Shown: one piece after another, positions 63,942 to 64,000 of the stretch
Position numbering within the stretch: the stretch's first letter is position 1
Layout: each line of letters begins with the position of its first letter
Origin: Fibrobacter succinogenes
GTDB taxonomy: Bacteria > Fibrobacterota > Fibrobacteria > Fibrobacterales > Fibrobacteraceae
Direction of reading: 5' to 3'
DNA: 64,000 bases
NCBI GenBank assembly: GCA_902762795.1
Contig: CACWPM010000003.1
Coordinates: 108,567 to 172,566, forward strand
Position numbers and translations under genes: made by a program
Notes under the pieces: model-generated
The model's input: only the letters and a program-made list of their open reading frames with translations
Databases searched by the model: none
What the model was told of the DNA's origin: nothing

Positions 63942-64000
63942 TCCATAGAGCCTTCTGGCGTTGCGTCCTTGAGAAAGCAAAAAACTCTTGGTTAGATTTG

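Noticed and set aside
63942..64000. Possible 3' end of a minus-strand gene at the window edge
   Set aside because: Too short to show a family; only the upstream hairpin hints at an incoming transcript.

Overview
The window looks like chromosomal DNA of a Fibrobacter species. Seen in the sequence: a FISUMP-type lectin-like domain (WHLP...Y.VRC pattern) at the right end, a TIGR02147-type protein coupled to a lipoprotein, serine-rich linkers after signal peptides, and several secreted proteins ending in T9SS-like C-terminal sorting domains. These traits are typical of the genus; the species cannot be named from the sequence alone.

Layout. 1-5 kb: an edge-truncated Rpn-like nuclease, two nearly identical zinc-ribbon/TM micro-proteins bracketing a DUF4419-like protein and a lipoprotein, then a two-domain secreted protein. 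5-18 kb: rubrerythrin, the TIGR02147/lipoprotein pair, cysK, a CotH-like secreted protein, an rlmB-like methyltransferase, a 5-formyl-THF cyclo-ligase, rnd, a lone PD-(D/E)XK-like nuclease bracketed by ~300-bp direct repeats, and trpS. Intergenic DNA here is unusually rich in structured repeats. 18-28 kb: tandem membrane paralogs, an outer-membrane-type protein, the rpsF-rpsR-rplI operon, an MBG-repeat surface protein and two DUF5683-type envelope proteins. 28-40 kb: an RND efflux pair, dprA-ftsB/divIC, mazG, a candidate small RNA, fusA (frame-broken), a polytopic membrane protein, an EcsC-like protein and two small unknowns.

40.5-55.8 kb is a complete type I-E CRISPR-Cas locus: cas3-cas8e-cse2-cas6e-cas7-cas5-cas1-cas2, followed by one array of 114 repeats and 113 spacers. 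cas6e lies between cse2 and cas7, which is not the E. coli order. The array has internal evidence of its own targets: four spacer pairs match or overlap with almost only wobble-position differences, which suggests repeated sampling of related phages. The three overlapping pairs independently imply an AAY PAM, which agrees with the pyrimidine found at the first position of 112 of 113 spacers.

56-64 kb: map (also frame-broken), a DEAD-box helicase, an outer-membrane protein and a lipoprotein, pyrE, a membrane protein and purU, all on the minus strand, then a FISUMP protein. Reading-frame breaks in fusA, map and one membrane gene should be checked against raw reads before any biological meaning is given to them. 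No rRNA, tRNA or insertion sequence was recognised.
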